Shown: positions 37,578 to 47,372, numbered from the stretch's first letter. The stretch is DNA of 49,877 nt from Paenibacillus tuaregi (GCF_900086655.1 NZ_LT575476.1:4239928-4289804); one strand, 5' to 3'. A program made the numbers and translations. The notes: generated from the sequence alone by a model not told the origin.

Positions 37578-37606
37578 CAGGCCTGGCTAAAATTCAGCCA
37601 AGCCTG
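37578..37606 (-). terminator. Terminator of the dps/DUF1802 transcript
   Basis: TCAGGC-c-TGGCT (37578-37589) pairs with AGCCA-a-GCCTGA (37595-37606) around one mismatch. On the minus strand TCTATTTTG follows. It lies 10 bases past the DUF1802 stop. Confidence 0.65.
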
Positions 37607-37615
37607 AGAGCTTAT

Positions 37616-38188
37616 TTAGACCTGCAGTATCCGCTTGATAGCCGCTGCCTTATCCCCGAACTCCTTGGTTCCCAGCACAGGAGTCATGGGCCCGACTTCA
37701 AACTCAGCTGGCAGCTCAATCCAAGATTTGCATCCAATATAAGCCGGGAGAACAGGAAGCGTAACGGGCTTATCCAATACATATATTCTCAGAAGCAGCA
37801 CATGGAGAGGATCACGGGACTTCCATCTCAAACGCTCCTCGGCGAAGGTGGGCATCCACATGTGAAAATCCTGCAGCCGCCTGATCTTCTCTTCGCTGCT
37901 TAGTTCGATATCCTCGGCAACTTCTGCGAAGAGCTTGATTGTGACCATCCGATCTTCCTGGTTCCCGTCCGCAATAGACTCATCAACCAACTTTCTAAAC
38001 TCCGGTTTGACAAGCTCGCGGCGCTGATGCTCATAGGACGGATATAAATAAAAGGAGGGACTTTTCACCTCAAAGTGTCTGGTCTCCTCCTTGATTCCGC
38101 CCTTGCGCATCAGAAGGATCTGCTGACCGCTCTCCAATACGGAGAGGGCCGAAGCCCATTCCTTCAATGCCAGAACCTTATGATTCAT
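37616..38188 (-). CDS. DUF1802 family protein
   Basis: 190 residues from the ATG at 38188. It resembles DUF1802: it opens NHKVLALKEWASALSVLESG, with LMRKGGIKEETRHFEVKSPS next and RRLQDFHMWMPTFAEERLRW near 120-140. Function unknown. The ATG lies 2 bases past the dps stop with only a weak GGGAT upstream, so translation is probably coupled to dps. An in-frame GTG at 38218 would overlap dps by 27 bases and lacks an RBS. Confidence 0.8.
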   Translation of the reverse strand: MNHKVLALKEWASALSVLESGQQILLMRKGGIKEETRHFEVKSPSFYLYPSYEHQRRELVKPEFRKLVDESIADGNQEDRMVTIKLFAEVAEDIELSSEEKIRRLQDFHMWMPTFAEERLRWKSRDPLHVLLLRIYVLDKPVTLPVLPAYIGCKSWIELPAEFEVGPMTPVLGTKEFGDKAAAIKRILQV

Positions 38189-38190
38189 GG

Positions 38191-38664
38191 TTATCCCAAA
38201 TAAGAGCGCAGCATCCACATATGTTTTTCAAGCTCTCCCTTGAATCCAGTCAGCAGGTCGCTCGTTGCTTCATCTTCAGCCTTGTCCGCCAGCTCAATCC
38301 CTTCAGAGAAGGACTCGGACAGGGTGGCGAAATCCTCGATCAGGTTCTGCACCATGGTGTTAGGATCTTCCTTACCTGTTGCTTCCTGAATCGTTGCGAG
38401 GTCAAGATATTCCTTAAGCGTTGCAGCCGGGCTTCCCTTGATAGCGAGAAGACGTTCGGCAATCTCATCCATTTTCAAAGCCACTTCGTTATATAGCTCC
38501 TCAAATTTCACATGCAGCGTAAAGAAGTTGTTTCCTTTAACATACCAATGGTAATTATGGATCTTTACATACAATACATTAAGATTAGCGATCTGTTGGT
38601 TAAGCACCTGTTCCAATCCAGATGTGTTTGTTTTGCTGTTTGATTTTGAATCTGTTTTAGCCAT
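38191..38664 (-). CDS. dps: Dps family ferritin-like DNA-protection protein
   Basis: 157 residues, a dodecameric mini-ferritin that stores iron and consumes peroxide. The shared ferroxidase-centre signature is present: IHNYHWYVKGNNFFTLHVKF then EELYNEVALKMDEIAERLLA (~30-70). A lysine/serine-rich tail precedes it (AKTDSKSNSKTNTSG), which may help bind DNA. The ATG at 38664 is preceded by GAGGGA; an in-frame GTG at 38679 is less likely. Likely PerR- or sigma-B-controlled from family knowledge, but neither site was found upstream. Confidence 0.92.
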   Translation of the reverse strand: MAKTDSKSNSKTNTSGLEQVLNQQIANLNVLYVKIHNYHWYVKGNNFFTLHVKFEELYNEVALKMDEIAERLLAIKGSPAATLKEYLDLATIQEATGKEDPNTMVQNLIEDFATLSESFSEGIELADKAEDEATSDLLTGFKGELEKHMWMLRSYLG

Positions 38665-38915
38665 GTTAAATTCCCTCACTTTTCATTGGAAATTGGATTT
38701 ATGATCATTCCACCGGGTTACCCCGTGAATGATAGGTCATGTTGTCTGGAACAGTATCGTCCCATGACTACTTTTACCCTGCCCAGTTCTGGACGAAACA
38801 ATCTCTATTCCATTAAAAAAAGATACAAAAAGGGTTACTTTTCCGATATACTAACTTCAAGTTATTTTTACCCATAAAATATTAAGACCTATAAGTGTCC
38901 CCGGAGGTGTTCTGT

Positions 38916-40139
38916 ATGTCCCAATATCATCCTCTGTCTTTAGATGAGGCAGTTGCTTTAGCACAATCGATCCCTGGCCATTTCCGTGAGGATGCGGAAT
39001 TGTCGGTCCGGGAGATAGGAGACGGCAATTTAAATCTCGTGTTTCATGTTACGGATGAAGCAGACGGTAAAGGGCTCATTATTAAGCAGGCGCTGCCTTA
39101 TGCCAAGGTTGTCGGAGAGTCCTGGCCGCTTAGCCTGGACCGTGCAAGGATTGAACGGGAGGCGCTTCAAATTCAGCATGCTTACGCCCCCGACTTGGTG
39201 CCGGCCGTTTACTCCTACGATGATGAACTGGCCATCACGGTGATGGAGGATCTCAGCGACCATACGATTATGCGCAAAGGCTTGATCGAGGGACAGGAAT
39301 ATCCTCTGTTCGCCAAGCATATCGGAAGATTTATGGCCTCCACCCTCTTCTATACATCGGATCTTGGGATGAATCAGCAGGAGAAGAAGCTGCGGGTTGC
39401 CCAGTTTATTAATCCGGATCTGTGCAAAATCACGGAGGATCTGATCTTCGAAGATCCTTACCGGGATTCACCTAACAACAATTTCAGCGAAGACATCCGG
39501 CAGGATGCCGAAGCTCTGTGGCATGATGATGAACTCCGTCTTGAAATCGCCCTTCTGCGCGAGAAGTTCCTGACTCATGCCGAGGCCCTGCTTCACGGGG
39601 ATCTCCACACAGGAAGCATTTTCGCAACTCCCGACTCCACCAAGGTGATTGATCCGGAATTTGCCTACTATGGCCCGATGGGCTTTGATATTGGAGCGGT
39701 AATTGCCAACCTCCTGCTTAACTATGCGGCACAGCCAGGCTGGAGTCTTTCCTTGGAGGAACTGCAGGCCCGCCGTGGGCGGCTGCTTCAGATGGTGGAG
39801 AGCGTATGGCGCCATTTTGAATCAAACTTCCGGGAGCTGTGGAACCGTGACGTGGTTGATGTCACCGCCCGGACCGCCGGATACCAGGATATGTACGTAC
39901 AGAAGATTCTTCGCGATACCATCGGCTTTGCTGGCGCCAAAATGATCCGGCGTATTGTTGGTTTATCCCATGTGGCGGACATCGATACGATCGAGGATGC
40001 CGCACTGCAGCGGCAGGCTAAGCAGGCTGCTCTTCAGATTGGCACAGCACTTGTGCGGCGGGGACGCTTTGCAAGCTCTATTGAAGAGATCGCCGCAATT
40101 GCCAAACAGGCAGCAAAGGAGGAACAAGTGACCCTATGA
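38916..40139 (+). CDS. mtnK: S-methyl-5-thioribose kinase MtnK
   Basis: 407 residues. It phosphorylates methylthioribose in the methionine salvage pathway. The kinase motifs are [20 protein letters not shown] (~229-248, HGDLH catalytic loop) and [18 protein letters not shown] (~250-268, DPE metal motif). N-terminal [20 protein letters not shown] matches the family. The ATG at 38916 follows GGAGGTG; a GTG at 38895 would overlap the RBS. The stop overlaps the mtnA start by ATGA. In the 251 bases upstream no SAM riboswitch core (S-box) could be found, although Bacillus mtnKA has one. Confidence 0.95.
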   Translation: MSQYHPLSLDEAVALAQSIPGHFREDAELSVREIGDGNLNLVFHVTDEADGKGLIIKQALPYAKVVGESWPLSLDRARIEREALQIQHAYAPDLVPAVYSYDDELAITVMEDLSDHTIMRKGLIEGQEYPLFAKHIGRFMASTLFYTSDLGMNQQEKKLRVAQFINPDLCKITEDLIFEDPYRDSPNNNFSEDIRQDAEALWHDDELRLEIALLREKFLTHAEALLHGDLHTGSIFATPDSTKVIDPEFAYYGPMGFDIGAVIANLLLNYAAQPGWSLSLEELQARRGRLLQMVESVWRHFESNFRELWNRDVVDVTARTAGYQDMYVQKILRDTIGFAGAKMIRRIVGLSHVADIDTIEDAALQRQAKQAALQIGTALVRRGRFASSIEEIAAIAKQAAKEEQVTL

Positions 40140-41224
40140 GCTTACATCCAGATTTAAACCAATCGCCGAATCCAGAAGGCCAAGGTCCCCTATTAAGTCT
40201 TCGCTGGGAGGACAACCGGCTGTTTCTTCTGGATCAGCGCCTGCTCCCAGAACAGATTGTGTTTCATGAACTGACTTCACCTGAGGAAGTGTGGGAAGCC
40301 ATTGCTTCCATGAAAGTTAGGGGTGCTCCAGCCATCGGAATCTCCGCCGCTTACGGCGTAGCGCTGGCTGCTCAAAGTTACAAGGGTGACGCATCCGGCT
40401 GGCTTGAGCATATTACGAAAGCGGCTGATTATTTGGCCACTTCACGTCCAACCGCAGTTAATCTGTTCTGGGCGCTCGACCGGATGAAGAACCGGGCAGC
40501 CCTTCTTGCAGAAGAGCAGCCTGAACTTGAGAACCGTTATCTGGGGCTGCTGGCGGAAGCGATTTTGATTCACCAGGAAGATGAAGAAGTGTGCCGCTTG
40601 ATCGGGGAGAACGCCCTGCCTCTGTTCGAGAGCGGCATGGGCGTGCTGACCCACTGCAATGCAGGAGGACTTGCAACAGCCAAATACGGCACCGCTCTGG
40701 CCCCATTCTACCTTGCGAAGGAGCGCGGAATCCCGCTTAAGGTGTTCGCGGACGAGACCCGCCCTGTCCTGCAAGGAGCGAGGTTGACTGCTTTTGAACT
40801 CCAGCAGGCCGGAATTGACGTCACCCTTCTGACGGACAACATGGCTGCTGTGGTTATGGCCAAAGGCTGGGTTCAAGCCGTAATCGTCGGAACCGACCGG
40901 GTCGCGGCCAATGGCGATGTCGCCAACAAGATCGGTACCTATGGGGTTGCCGTCCTGGCAAAATCTCATGGAATCCCTTTTTACGTAGCATCGCCCCTCT
41001 CCACCATTGATCTGAATACACCTACCGGCCAGGATATTCCGATTGAAGAACGCCCGGAGAGCGAAGTGACCGAAGGCTTTGGTAAACGTACAGCCCCGGC
41101 AGGCGTAAAAGTATTCAATCCCGCTTTTGATGTGACACCGAATGAGTATGTAACCGCCATCATCACCGAGAAGGGGATTGTGAGACCACCTTATCATAAG
41201 AACTTGGCAGCGCTTTTTTCATAA
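40136..41224 (+). CDS. mtnA: Methylthioribose-1-phosphate isomerase MtnA
   Basis: 362 residues. Converts methylthioribose-1-phosphate to methylthioribulose-1-phosphate, the step after MtnK. The catalytic cysteine is in [20 protein letters not shown] (~162-181) and the aspartate in [20 protein letters not shown] (~250-269). [18 protein letters not shown] matches the substrate-binding loop. Length is standard, with a ~20-residue N-terminal tail ([17 protein letters not shown]). Overlaps mtnK by ATGA. The rest of the salvage pathway is not in the window. Confidence 0.96.
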   Translation: MSLHPDLNQSPNPEGQGPLLSLRWEDNRLFLLDQRLLPEQIVFHELTSPEEVWEAIASMKVRGAPAIGISAAYGVALAAQSYKGDASGWLEHITKAADYLATSRPTAVNLFWALDRMKNRAALLAEEQPELENRYLGLLAEAILIHQEDEEVCRLIGENALPLFESGMGVLTHCNAGGLATAKYGTALAPFYLAKERGIPLKVFADETRPVLQGARLTAFELQQAGIDVTLLTDNMAAVVMAKGWVQAVIVGTDRVAANGDVANKIGTYGVAVLAKSHGIPFYVASPLSTIDLNTPTGQDIPIEERPESEVTEGFGKRTAPAGVKVFNPAFDVTPNEYVTAIITEKGIVRPPYHKNLAALFS

Positions 41225-41269
41225 GAATTCAGATGTATGAAATTGGCACTAAACAGGATTTTCTAAGGC

Positions 41270-41298
41270 TTTGCTCCTCCATAAAATAATGGTATGAT
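41270..41298 (+). promoter_or_regulatory. Sigma-A promoter of the gene at 41329
   Basis: TGGTATGAT at 41290-41298 is an extended -10 (TGnTATGAT). A weak -35, TTTGCT at 41270-41275, is 17 bases upstream. The ATG is ~30 bases downstream. Confidence 0.5.
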
Positions 41299-41328
41299 TT
41301 ATAGAAAAACCAGGATATGAAGGGGCCT

Positions 41329-41871
41329 ATGACTAACAAGAATAATAACGATGAACTTGCCTACTTGTTTAATGTCGATATTTTAATTAAAAGTAAATCC
41401 AATGCTCTCGCCCTCCAATCTCTGATTGAGCTGCTTAATCAAGGGAAACTGGTAGACTACCGGATCAAGTCCGGTGTGGAGCTTGGCGAAATTATTGAAG
41501 CTACATTATCGGCAAAGAGACAAGCCATGATATCCAAAGCATCTACGAATCCAGGCGAAGATCTCGCATCCAAAGAACCAGTAAAGGAAGAGGTTAAGAA
41601 ACCGGCACCGAAACCATCTTTGGAAGTGGCTGACAAGCTCAGTTCTATGGTCAACATGAACGAGGCCGCCATCCAGTCTTGGATCCAGAACTATGTAGCC
41701 AATAATAAGCTGGTGCGCTTGTCCATTGAACGCAACCGGGAGAGAGTTACGCTGCCCTGCCGTATTTTGAACTATGCACCGGATACCCGGACGATAAATG
41801 TGTACCATGTTGATGAGAAGCAGGTTTATACCTTTAGGCTCAGTGAAATTATTGATTTTGTGGATGCATAA
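41329..41871 (+). CDS. Uncharacterised protein with a low-complexity central linker
   Basis: 180 residues, family not recognised. A helical N-terminal part (NNDELAYLFNVDILIKSKSN … LIELLNQGKLVDYRIKSGVE) is followed by a lysine/proline/glutamate-rich linker (EPVKEEVKKPAPKPSLEV, ~84-101). The C-terminal half (IQSWIQNYVANNKLVRLSIE … TFRLSEIIDFVDA) looks like a small beta-rich domain. AAGGGGCC lies just before the ATG at 41329; a second in-frame ATG at 41317 is possible. A perfect 14-bp terminator follows the stop. No function is claimed. Confidence 0.72.
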   Translation: MTNKNNNDELAYLFNVDILIKSKSNALALQSLIELLNQGKLVDYRIKSGVELGEIIEATLSAKRQAMISKASTNPGEDLASKEPVKEEVKKPAPKPSLEVADKLSSMVNMNEAAIQSWIQNYVANNKLVRLSIERNRERVTLPCRILNYAPDTRTINVYHVDEKQVYTFRLSEIIDFVDA

Positions 41872-41887
41872 GTGCAAAATCAATAAC

Positions 41888-41930
41888 AAAGGGCGTTCTT
41901 CAGTTGAATCCGAAGAACGCCCTTTCCCTT
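41888..41930. terminator. Bidirectional terminator between convergent genes
   Basis: AAAGGGCGTTCTTC (41888-41901) pairs perfectly with GAAGAACGCCCTTT (41912-41925). CCCTTTTACTTTTTA follows on the plus strand; on the minus strand TTTGTTATTG follows. It serves the hypothetical gene and the DUF423 gene. Confidence 0.85.
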
Positions 41931-42299
41931 TTACTTTTTAAATGCCGCCATTGCAAACAGCAGCCAGCCTATAATAAAGGCCACTCCACCAAGCGGAGTA
42001 ATCGCCCCGAGTACTTTGATACCAGTAATGCTCAGCACATATAGGCTGCCTGAGAACAGAATAATACCGGCAACCATCAGCCTGGCCGCCCAGAGCAGCT
42101 TGCGTGATTCTCCCCACTGTCCAGCAGCGAGGGCAATCAATATAATACCAACAGCATGAATCATATGGTAATGAACACCCGTTTCATAGGTAGCTTTATA
42201 ATCCCCTAGAATTTTCTCTAGGGCATGGGCGCCAAATGCCCCGATCGCCACACTCAGCAGGAGCAGGAGCGCTCCTATGCCAACATACTTCCGGTTCAT
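41931..42299 (-). CDS. DUF423 family membrane protein (YwdK-like)
   Basis: 122 residues, four hydrophobic helices (first: YVGIGALLLLLSVAIGAFGA, ~4-23). The GAHALE motif near 23-28 and the HYHMIHAVGII helix are typical of DUF423, a widespread small membrane protein of unknown function. The ATG at 42299 is chosen over one at 42311 because GGAGAT lies ~10 bases before it. It is transcribed alone. Confidence 0.86.
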   Translation of the reverse strand: MNRKYVGIGALLLLLSVAIGAFGAHALEKILGDYKATYETGVHYHMIHAVGIILIALAAGQWGESRKLLWAARLMVAGIILFSGSLYVLSITGIKVLGAITPLGGVAFIIGWLLFAMAAFKK

Positions 42300-42497
42300 G
42301 CTAATTTTCATCTCCTCTATCCCATATTCCTGTCTTACCTGCTATCTTATCGTATTACCAGCCTTCTCTGCCACACAACCCTTTTGTATAAAAGTATTAA
42401 TAAGCATATAATTACAAAGATTCCTTGATTTTTTTTGGAATTTATGAAAAATTAAAACGAGGTTAAGAAGTGTGAGAATTGTAAAGGAGATCATTAA

Positions 42498-42878
42498 ATG
42501 GATAATCACAACATCTCAGGACCAGGCCTGCCTGAAGGGAAGCTGAAGCACTCGGGACCTGGGATTGCCTCTTTCATTGTAAGTATCGTTGCCCTGTTTG
42601 CTTACGTCGCCGCAATCTTTATTATAGTTGTAACGGCTCATGATTTGCTTAACGCTGCAAAATCCGTTCCGACAGAAACTATCGTAAATCATCCCGGTGT
42701 TGTACAGGCTGGTGTGACTATATTGGCAGCTATGGCCCTCACCCTGGTATCTGTTATACTCGGTATTATCGGCCTGACCTTAGCCAACCGGAAGAGACTG
42801 TTTGCCATTCTGGGCGTCTGTATTGGCGCATTGCCTCCGGCTCTTATGCTGGTACTCTTCCTCATTCGTACCAGCTAA
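42498..42878 (+). CDS. Small membrane protein of unknown function
   Basis: 126 residues. A polar, glycine/proline-rich head (DNHNISGPGLPEGKLKHSGPG) is followed by three membrane helices at ~22-46, 68-92 and 99-122. The arrangement resembles DUF4064/DUF4190-like proteins found in Gram-positive bacteria, but I cannot name a family with certainty. AAAGGAGAT lies ~8 bases before the ATG. It stands 50 bases before the DegV gene, same direction. The function is unknown. Confidence 0.72.
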   Translation: MDNHNISGPGLPEGKLKHSGPGIASFIVSIVALFAYVAAIFIIVVTAHDLLNAAKSVPTETIVNHPGVVQAGVTILAAMALTLVSVILGIIGLTLANRKRLFAILGVCIGALPPALMLVLFLIRTS

Positions 42879-42928
42879 ACTTTAATACGATTCAAAAGAT
42901 TGCATCAAACGCGGAAAGGTGAATCGCA

Positions 42929-43777
42929 ATGGGAAATATAAAAATTTTTGCGGACAGTACTTCAGATCTTCCTCCAAATCTAATTAGCGAATATAACATA
43001 GGCATCATACCCCTGTATGTCGTTTTTAATGACCAAACGTTTCGGGATGGCGTTGATCTGACTCCTCCACAGTTATACGAGAAGGTCAGTGAGACAGGGA
43101 AGCTCCCGAAGACTGCTGCCCCCTCTCCAGCTGACTTTATTTCGGCCTTTACCCCATCGATAGAAGCCGGGGACCAAATTATATACATCAGTCTGTCTTC
43201 TGAGCTCTCTTCTACATACCAGAACGCGGTTATAGCTTCTAGCGAATTTCCGGACGGGCAGGTTACCGTGGTGGATTCTTTAAACTTGTCCACCGGCATT
43301 GGAATTCAGGTGCTTCGGGCAGCTAAGGCCGCGCAAGCCGGTCATACCGTAAGCGAAATCGTGGCCCTCCTGGAGCGTATCCGCCCGAAAGTTGATACCG
43401 AATTCGTTATTGATTCTTTGGACTACTTATACAAAGGGGGAAGATGCTCCGGCATGCAGAACCTTGTGGGCAGCCTGCTGAAGATCCGACCGGTCATTAA
43501 AGTTCAGCAAGGGAAGATGACACCTGCTTACAAGGTGCGCGGCAGCCGTGAGAAAGCTTTAGACCAGATGGTCAGCAACGCACTTTCCAGAGCTGGGCAG
43601 ATGGATAAAGAAACTATCTTTGTGGTTCATACTATGGCTGAACAGGACGCCATCGACATGGCCGAGCTTATACGTGAGAAGACCGGTGCACGTGAGGTTC
43701 TCTTAAGCGATGCCGGCTGTGTCATCTGCAGCCACTGCGGGCCGAAGACAATTGGAATTATCTATCTGGCTGAATAG
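42929..43777 (+). CDS. DegV family fatty-acid-binding protein
   Basis: 282 residues. DegV proteins bind fatty acids and some (FakB) present them to a fatty-acid kinase. Typical features: KIFADSTSDLPPNLISEYNI at the start, PSPADFISAF, the lipid-site motif YISLSSELSSTYQNAVIA (~91-108) and DSLNLSTGIGIQVL. C-terminal residues include DAGCVICSHCGPKTIGIIYL with the G-P histidine region. AAAGGTG lies before the ATG. No kinase partner (FakA) is in the window. Confidence 0.94.
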   Translation: MGNIKIFADSTSDLPPNLISEYNIGIIPLYVVFNDQTFRDGVDLTPPQLYEKVSETGKLPKTAAPSPADFISAFTPSIEAGDQIIYISLSSELSSTYQNAVIASSEFPDGQVTVVDSLNLSTGIGIQVLRAAKAAQAGHTVSEIVALLERIRPKVDTEFVIDSLDYLYKGGRCSGMQNLVGSLLKIRPVIKVQQGKMTPAYKVRGSREKALDQMVSNALSRAGQMDKETIFVVHTMAEQDAIDMAELIREKTGAREVLLSDAGCVICSHCGPKTIGIIYLAE

Positions 43778-43783
43778 TCTAAG

Positions 43784-43836
43784 ACCAAGAAGAAGCCCTC
43801 CCGGCTTAATCCGGCGAGGGCTTCCTCTTGGTTTTA
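43784..43836. terminator. Bidirectional terminator between DegV and the hybrid kinase
   Basis: CCAAGA…GAAGCCCTC (to 43800) pairs with GAGGGCTTC…TCTTGG (to 43831), with an inner CCGG-cttaat-CCGG arm. TTTTAG follows on the plus strand. Confidence 0.85.
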
Positions 43837-43856
43837 GAGTTATGGTTAAGGCATAG

Positions 43857-46800
43857 TTATGGGTACCTTAGATCCAGAACACTTTTCCATTCCTGCAATT
43901 TGCGCTGGATCTTCTCGGGAGTTAAGGGCTTCTTCATGAAATCCTCCATCCCGCTTTCCAGACAAAGCTTCCTGTCCTCATTGTAATCATAAGCGCTGAC
44001 GGCTATAATTACCGGCTTCTCTCCTTCAGGTACCAGCTGTCTAATAATCCTTGCGGCTTTAATCCCATCCATCACAGACATGTTGATGTCCATAAAAATA
44101 AGGTCATAGCGCTGCCTTGAGACCGCCTCCACAGCTTCCACTCCATTGCGGGCAATATCAGGGGCAATTCCAAGCTTACCGAGCATCTGAACAAACACCT
44201 GACGGTTCACCGGGTGATCTTCCGCAATCAGCACCTTAAGATGGCGCTCAGTCTGTAAAGGCTGAATACTTAAGGACTCACTTCCCTCTTCCCCCTGATC
44301 CTCGCGAATAAGGGTACCAGAGAAGTCTGAATCTTCTTGAATCAGATTCGCATCATAGCTGATCACCGTAAAACGAAAGGTCGACCCATTTCCTTCCGTG
44401 CTCTCCACAGAAATGGAGCCGCCCATGAGCTCAACGATTTTTTTGCAGATGGCTAGTCCCAGCCCAGTTCCTCCATACTTGCGATTAATACCTGGATGCA
44501 GCTGGGAGAAAGACTGAAACAGCCGATTAAGCTTATCCCTAGGTATACCTATCCCTGTATCTGAAATGCTGAATTCCAGCAGCAAGCCTGTAAATTCGGA
44601 AGCAGGGATGCGGGACACATGGATCGTAATTTTCCCCGATTCCGTAAATTTAAGGGCGTTGCCAACCAGATTAATTAAGACCTGCCTTACCCGGGAAGGA
44701 TCACTGATGATCATTTCAGGAATGGATGGGTCGATGCTGTAGGTGATAGCCAGTCCCTTCTCCGCAGCGCCAGGAGCAAAGAGATCCACCACACTTGCCA
44801 CGGAAGCCCTCAAATTGAACGAGTCGTATTCCAAGGCCATTTTCCCTGCCTCAACTTTGCTGAAATCAAGCACGTCATTAAGAATCCGGAGCAGCGCCCG
44901 TCCGCTATCCGAGATAATGTGGGCATATTCCTTCTGTTCCTCTTCGAGCTCCGTTTCCAACAGAAGATCGCTCATCCCGATAATGCCGTTCAACGGGGTA
45001 CGGATCTCATGACTCATCATCGCCAGAAACTCTGATTTAGCCTTGGTCGCACGCTCCGCCGATTCCTTGGCCTTAATAATTTCGCGCTCGTTAGTAATGT
45101 CATTAAACACAACAACCGTACCCACAATTTGCTCACGGTCATACAAGGGGGTTACCCGGTAAGTCACCAGGAAGCTTGAGCCGTCTTTTCTCCAGAACAC
45201 CTCTTCGTTCACATACCGGGGCGTACCATCCCTAAGCGTCTGATGGATAGGGCATTCTTCAATTGGATAGGAGATTCCATCACTTCGGGTATGATGGATA
45301 AGTTCATGGTTGATCGTGCCAATGACCTCTTTTACCGTGTATCCCAGCATTTTGGAGGCAGCCGGATTCATAAAGATAGTCCTTCCCTCCTCATCCAGGC
45401 CATAGATCCCTTCAGATACAGAATTAAGAATTAAAGCGTGCTGATAACTCAACTGTTCAATTTGCTCAATGTACCGTTTGCGTTCGGTGATATCGCTAGC
45501 AATTCCATATACTCCAACCACCTGATCATCTACGATGATCGGCACATTGGTAACACTGAGTTCCACTGGTGTTCCATTCTTGTGAATAAGAGTGGTCTCG
45601 TAGGTCTGAGGCTGCCCTTTCATAGACAAGCCAAAATGGTACAAGGTTTTGTTTAATTCTGGCCCATGAATCAGTTTTTTGAAGCTCTTTCCCACAAGCT
45701 CATCCTTGCTGTAGCCGGACAACGCCTCAAGATTAGCGTTAACGGTCTTGTATCTCCCGGCCAGATCAAAAGAATACACCGCCGACGGGCTATGCTCAAA
45801 CAACGATTTATAGCGCTGTTGGCTCTCCTGCAGCCTGCGCTCACTATTCTTGCGCTCTGTCACATCGCGGGACACAGCTATGACGTCAAGACGTTCCCCA
45901 GTCTGCTCATCGTAGGTATACTTGCCAGTACTCTCAAACCAGATGTATACCCCATCTTTCCGGCGGATGCGATAGGTCACCGTATACTTATCACGGGCTG
46001 AAAGCTGTTCAGATAAGTATTCTTTGACCAGTTCATAATCATTTGGATGGAAATAATCAAACGCACTGGTACCTACCAGCTCTTCAGGAGTATAGCCGAG
46101 CAGAGTCATACAAGCTGGAGATGCGTAAGAATACGTATTTCCTTCATCCGATTTATGTCTTGAAATGAAATCAAGGGAATTCTCAGAGATTAACCGGTAC
46201 TGCTTCTCACTGTCGCGGAGCCTCCGCTCCATCTGGTACCGCTCCGTGATATCCTGCACAATACCGAACAAGCGGCTGACTTCTCCGGACGCATCCACCT
46301 CAATATCGGTTTGACTGAACAGAACTTTCTCCTTATTATCAGCGCCTGTAATTCTAAATTCCAATTCAAAAGATCTTCTGCCTAATAAATTTGCACTTTG
46401 GATAAAATTCCTTATCCTCATGCTGTCTTCCGGATGAACTGCCTTAAGCCACTCTTCCATCGGGTTTTCGGCATTACTAAAGTCCACTCCGTATATGCTT
46501 ACGAATTCTTGAGAGCAGATCAGTTCATCCTGCGCGGCTTCCCACTGCCAGGAACCGATATGGGCTATTCTCTGAGCCCGGGCGAGACTCTGTTCGCTGA
46601 TACGCAGTTGCTCTTCCGCTATCATTCTGGCTGTAATGTCACGGGCAATGATAAGCAGCTTATCTGTGCTGTCCCCTGTATTCCGGACCTTCTGGATACT
46701 AGCCTCCACCCATATCTCATGACCTTGTGCATGTTTCAGCCTTCCGGTAACAATTCCGCTCGTTTTATTCAGCTCATATTTATAACGTGAATTCTGGTCT

Positions 46801-47372
46801 GCAAACAGCTCCTTAAGGGAGGTGCCTACCAATTGCTCAGGGGTATAACCCACCAGCTCTTGAATTGCAGGAGAGATGGATATACAGATACCTTCCTCAG
46901 AGGTGAAGGCGATAACATCCTTTGCGTCATTCGTAATAACTTGATATAACTTCTCAGATTCCAGTAAGCGCTGCTCTATTTCCTTTGTAGCTGTAATATC
47001 TTTAAATACCGAATAAACGCCAATAATTTCATGACTTAATTGGATCGGAACATAGGTTACATACAGGTCAAGCAGCCTGCCATCACCACATTTAAACTTG
47101 ATTTCGAAACCGTAAGATTCACCTGATAATGCCCGCTTAAAATAATACTGTCTAAGCCGCTCACCTTCCGCCGTGAATAAATGGTCTGACGGGATACGGA
47201 CAAACTGCTCCAGCTCATAGCCGGTAACTCTCTCAGCTGCCGAATTTGCATGAATGTACTTACCGGTGGTATCCATTACAGAGATGGCATCAGGATGGTT
47301 CTCATAAAGGGATCTATAAGCGCCCCCTTCTGAAATCAGCCGATGTAACAGCTCGCTCTTCGAATTCGTCAA
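43857..47372 (-). CDS. Soluble hybrid histidine kinase with six PAS domains and a receiver
   Basis: 1171 residues, no membrane helix seen. Six PAS domains in tandem at roughly 15-130, 140-255, 265-380, 390-510, 520-640 and 650-765 (for example YENHPDAISVMDTTGKYIHA and FEHSPSAVYSFDLAGRYKTV). HisKA follows with the phosphorylated histidine in AMMSHEIRTPLNGIIGMSDL (~787). The ATPase domain shows LINLVGNALKFTESG, DTGIGIPRDKL and GGTGLGLAI. A receiver ends the protein, with phosphorylated aspartate in YDLIFMDINMSVMDG (~1093). No HPt domain and no partner regulator lie nearby. It presumably reads cytoplasmic redox, light or ligand signals. TTG start at 47372, with AAAGGA 8-10 bases upstream. Confidence 0.93.
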   Translation of the reverse strand: MTNSKSELLHRLISEGGAYRSLYENHPDAISVMDTTGKYIHANSAAERVTGYELEQFVRIPSDHLFTAEGERLRQYYFKRALSGESYGFEIKFKCGDGRLLDLYVTYVPIQLSHEIIGVYSVFKDITATKEIEQRLLESEKLYQVITNDAKDVIAFTSEEGICISISPAIQELVGYTPEQLVGTSLKELFADQNSRYKYELNKTSGIVTGRLKHAQGHEIWVEASIQKVRNTGDSTDKLLIIARDITARMIAEEQLRISEQSLARAQRIAHIGSWQWEAAQDELICSQEFVSIYGVDFSNAENPMEEWLKAVHPEDSMRIRNFIQSANLLGRRSFELEFRITGADNKEKVLFSQTDIEVDASGEVSRLFGIVQDITERYQMERRLRDSEKQYRLISENSLDFISRHKSDEGNTYSYASPACMTLLGYTPEELVGTSAFDYFHPNDYELVKEYLSEQLSARDKYTVTYRIRRKDGVYIWFESTGKYTYDEQTGERLDVIAVSRDVTERKNSERRLQESQQRYKSLFEHSPSAVYSFDLAGRYKTVNANLEALSGYSKDELVGKSFKKLIHGPELNKTLYHFGLSMKGQPQTYETTLIHKNGTPVELSVTNVPIIVDDQVVGVYGIASDITERKRYIEQIEQLSYQHALILNSVSEGIYGLDEEGRTIFMNPAASKMLGYTVKEVIGTINHELIHHTRSDGISYPIEECPIHQTLRDGTPRYVNEEVFWRKDGSSFLVTYRVTPLYDREQIVGTVVVFNDITNEREIIKAKESAERATKAKSEFLAMMSHEIRTPLNGIIGMSDLLLETELEEEQKEYAHIISDSGRALLRILNDVLDFSKVEAGKMALEYDSFNLRASVASVVDLFAPGAAEKGLAITYSIDPSIPEMIISDPSRVRQVLINLVGNALKFTESGKITIHVSRIPASEFTGLLLEFSISDTGIGIPRDKLNRLFQSFSQLHPGINRKYGGTGLGLAICKKIVELMGGSISVESTEGNGSTFRFTVISYDANLIQEDSDFSGTLIREDQGEEGSESLSIQPLQTERHLKVLIAEDHPVNRQVFVQMLGKLGIAPDIARNGVEAVEAVSRQRYDLIFMDINMSVMDGIKAARIIRQLVPEGEKPVIIAVSAYDYNEDRKLCLESGMEDFMKKPLTPEKIQRKLQEWKSVLDLRYP

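Noticed and set aside
38665..38915. SAM riboswitch ahead of mtnK
   Set aside because: The S-box core with its conserved GGAGGGACTGGCCC-like segment and K-turn is not present on the plus strand.
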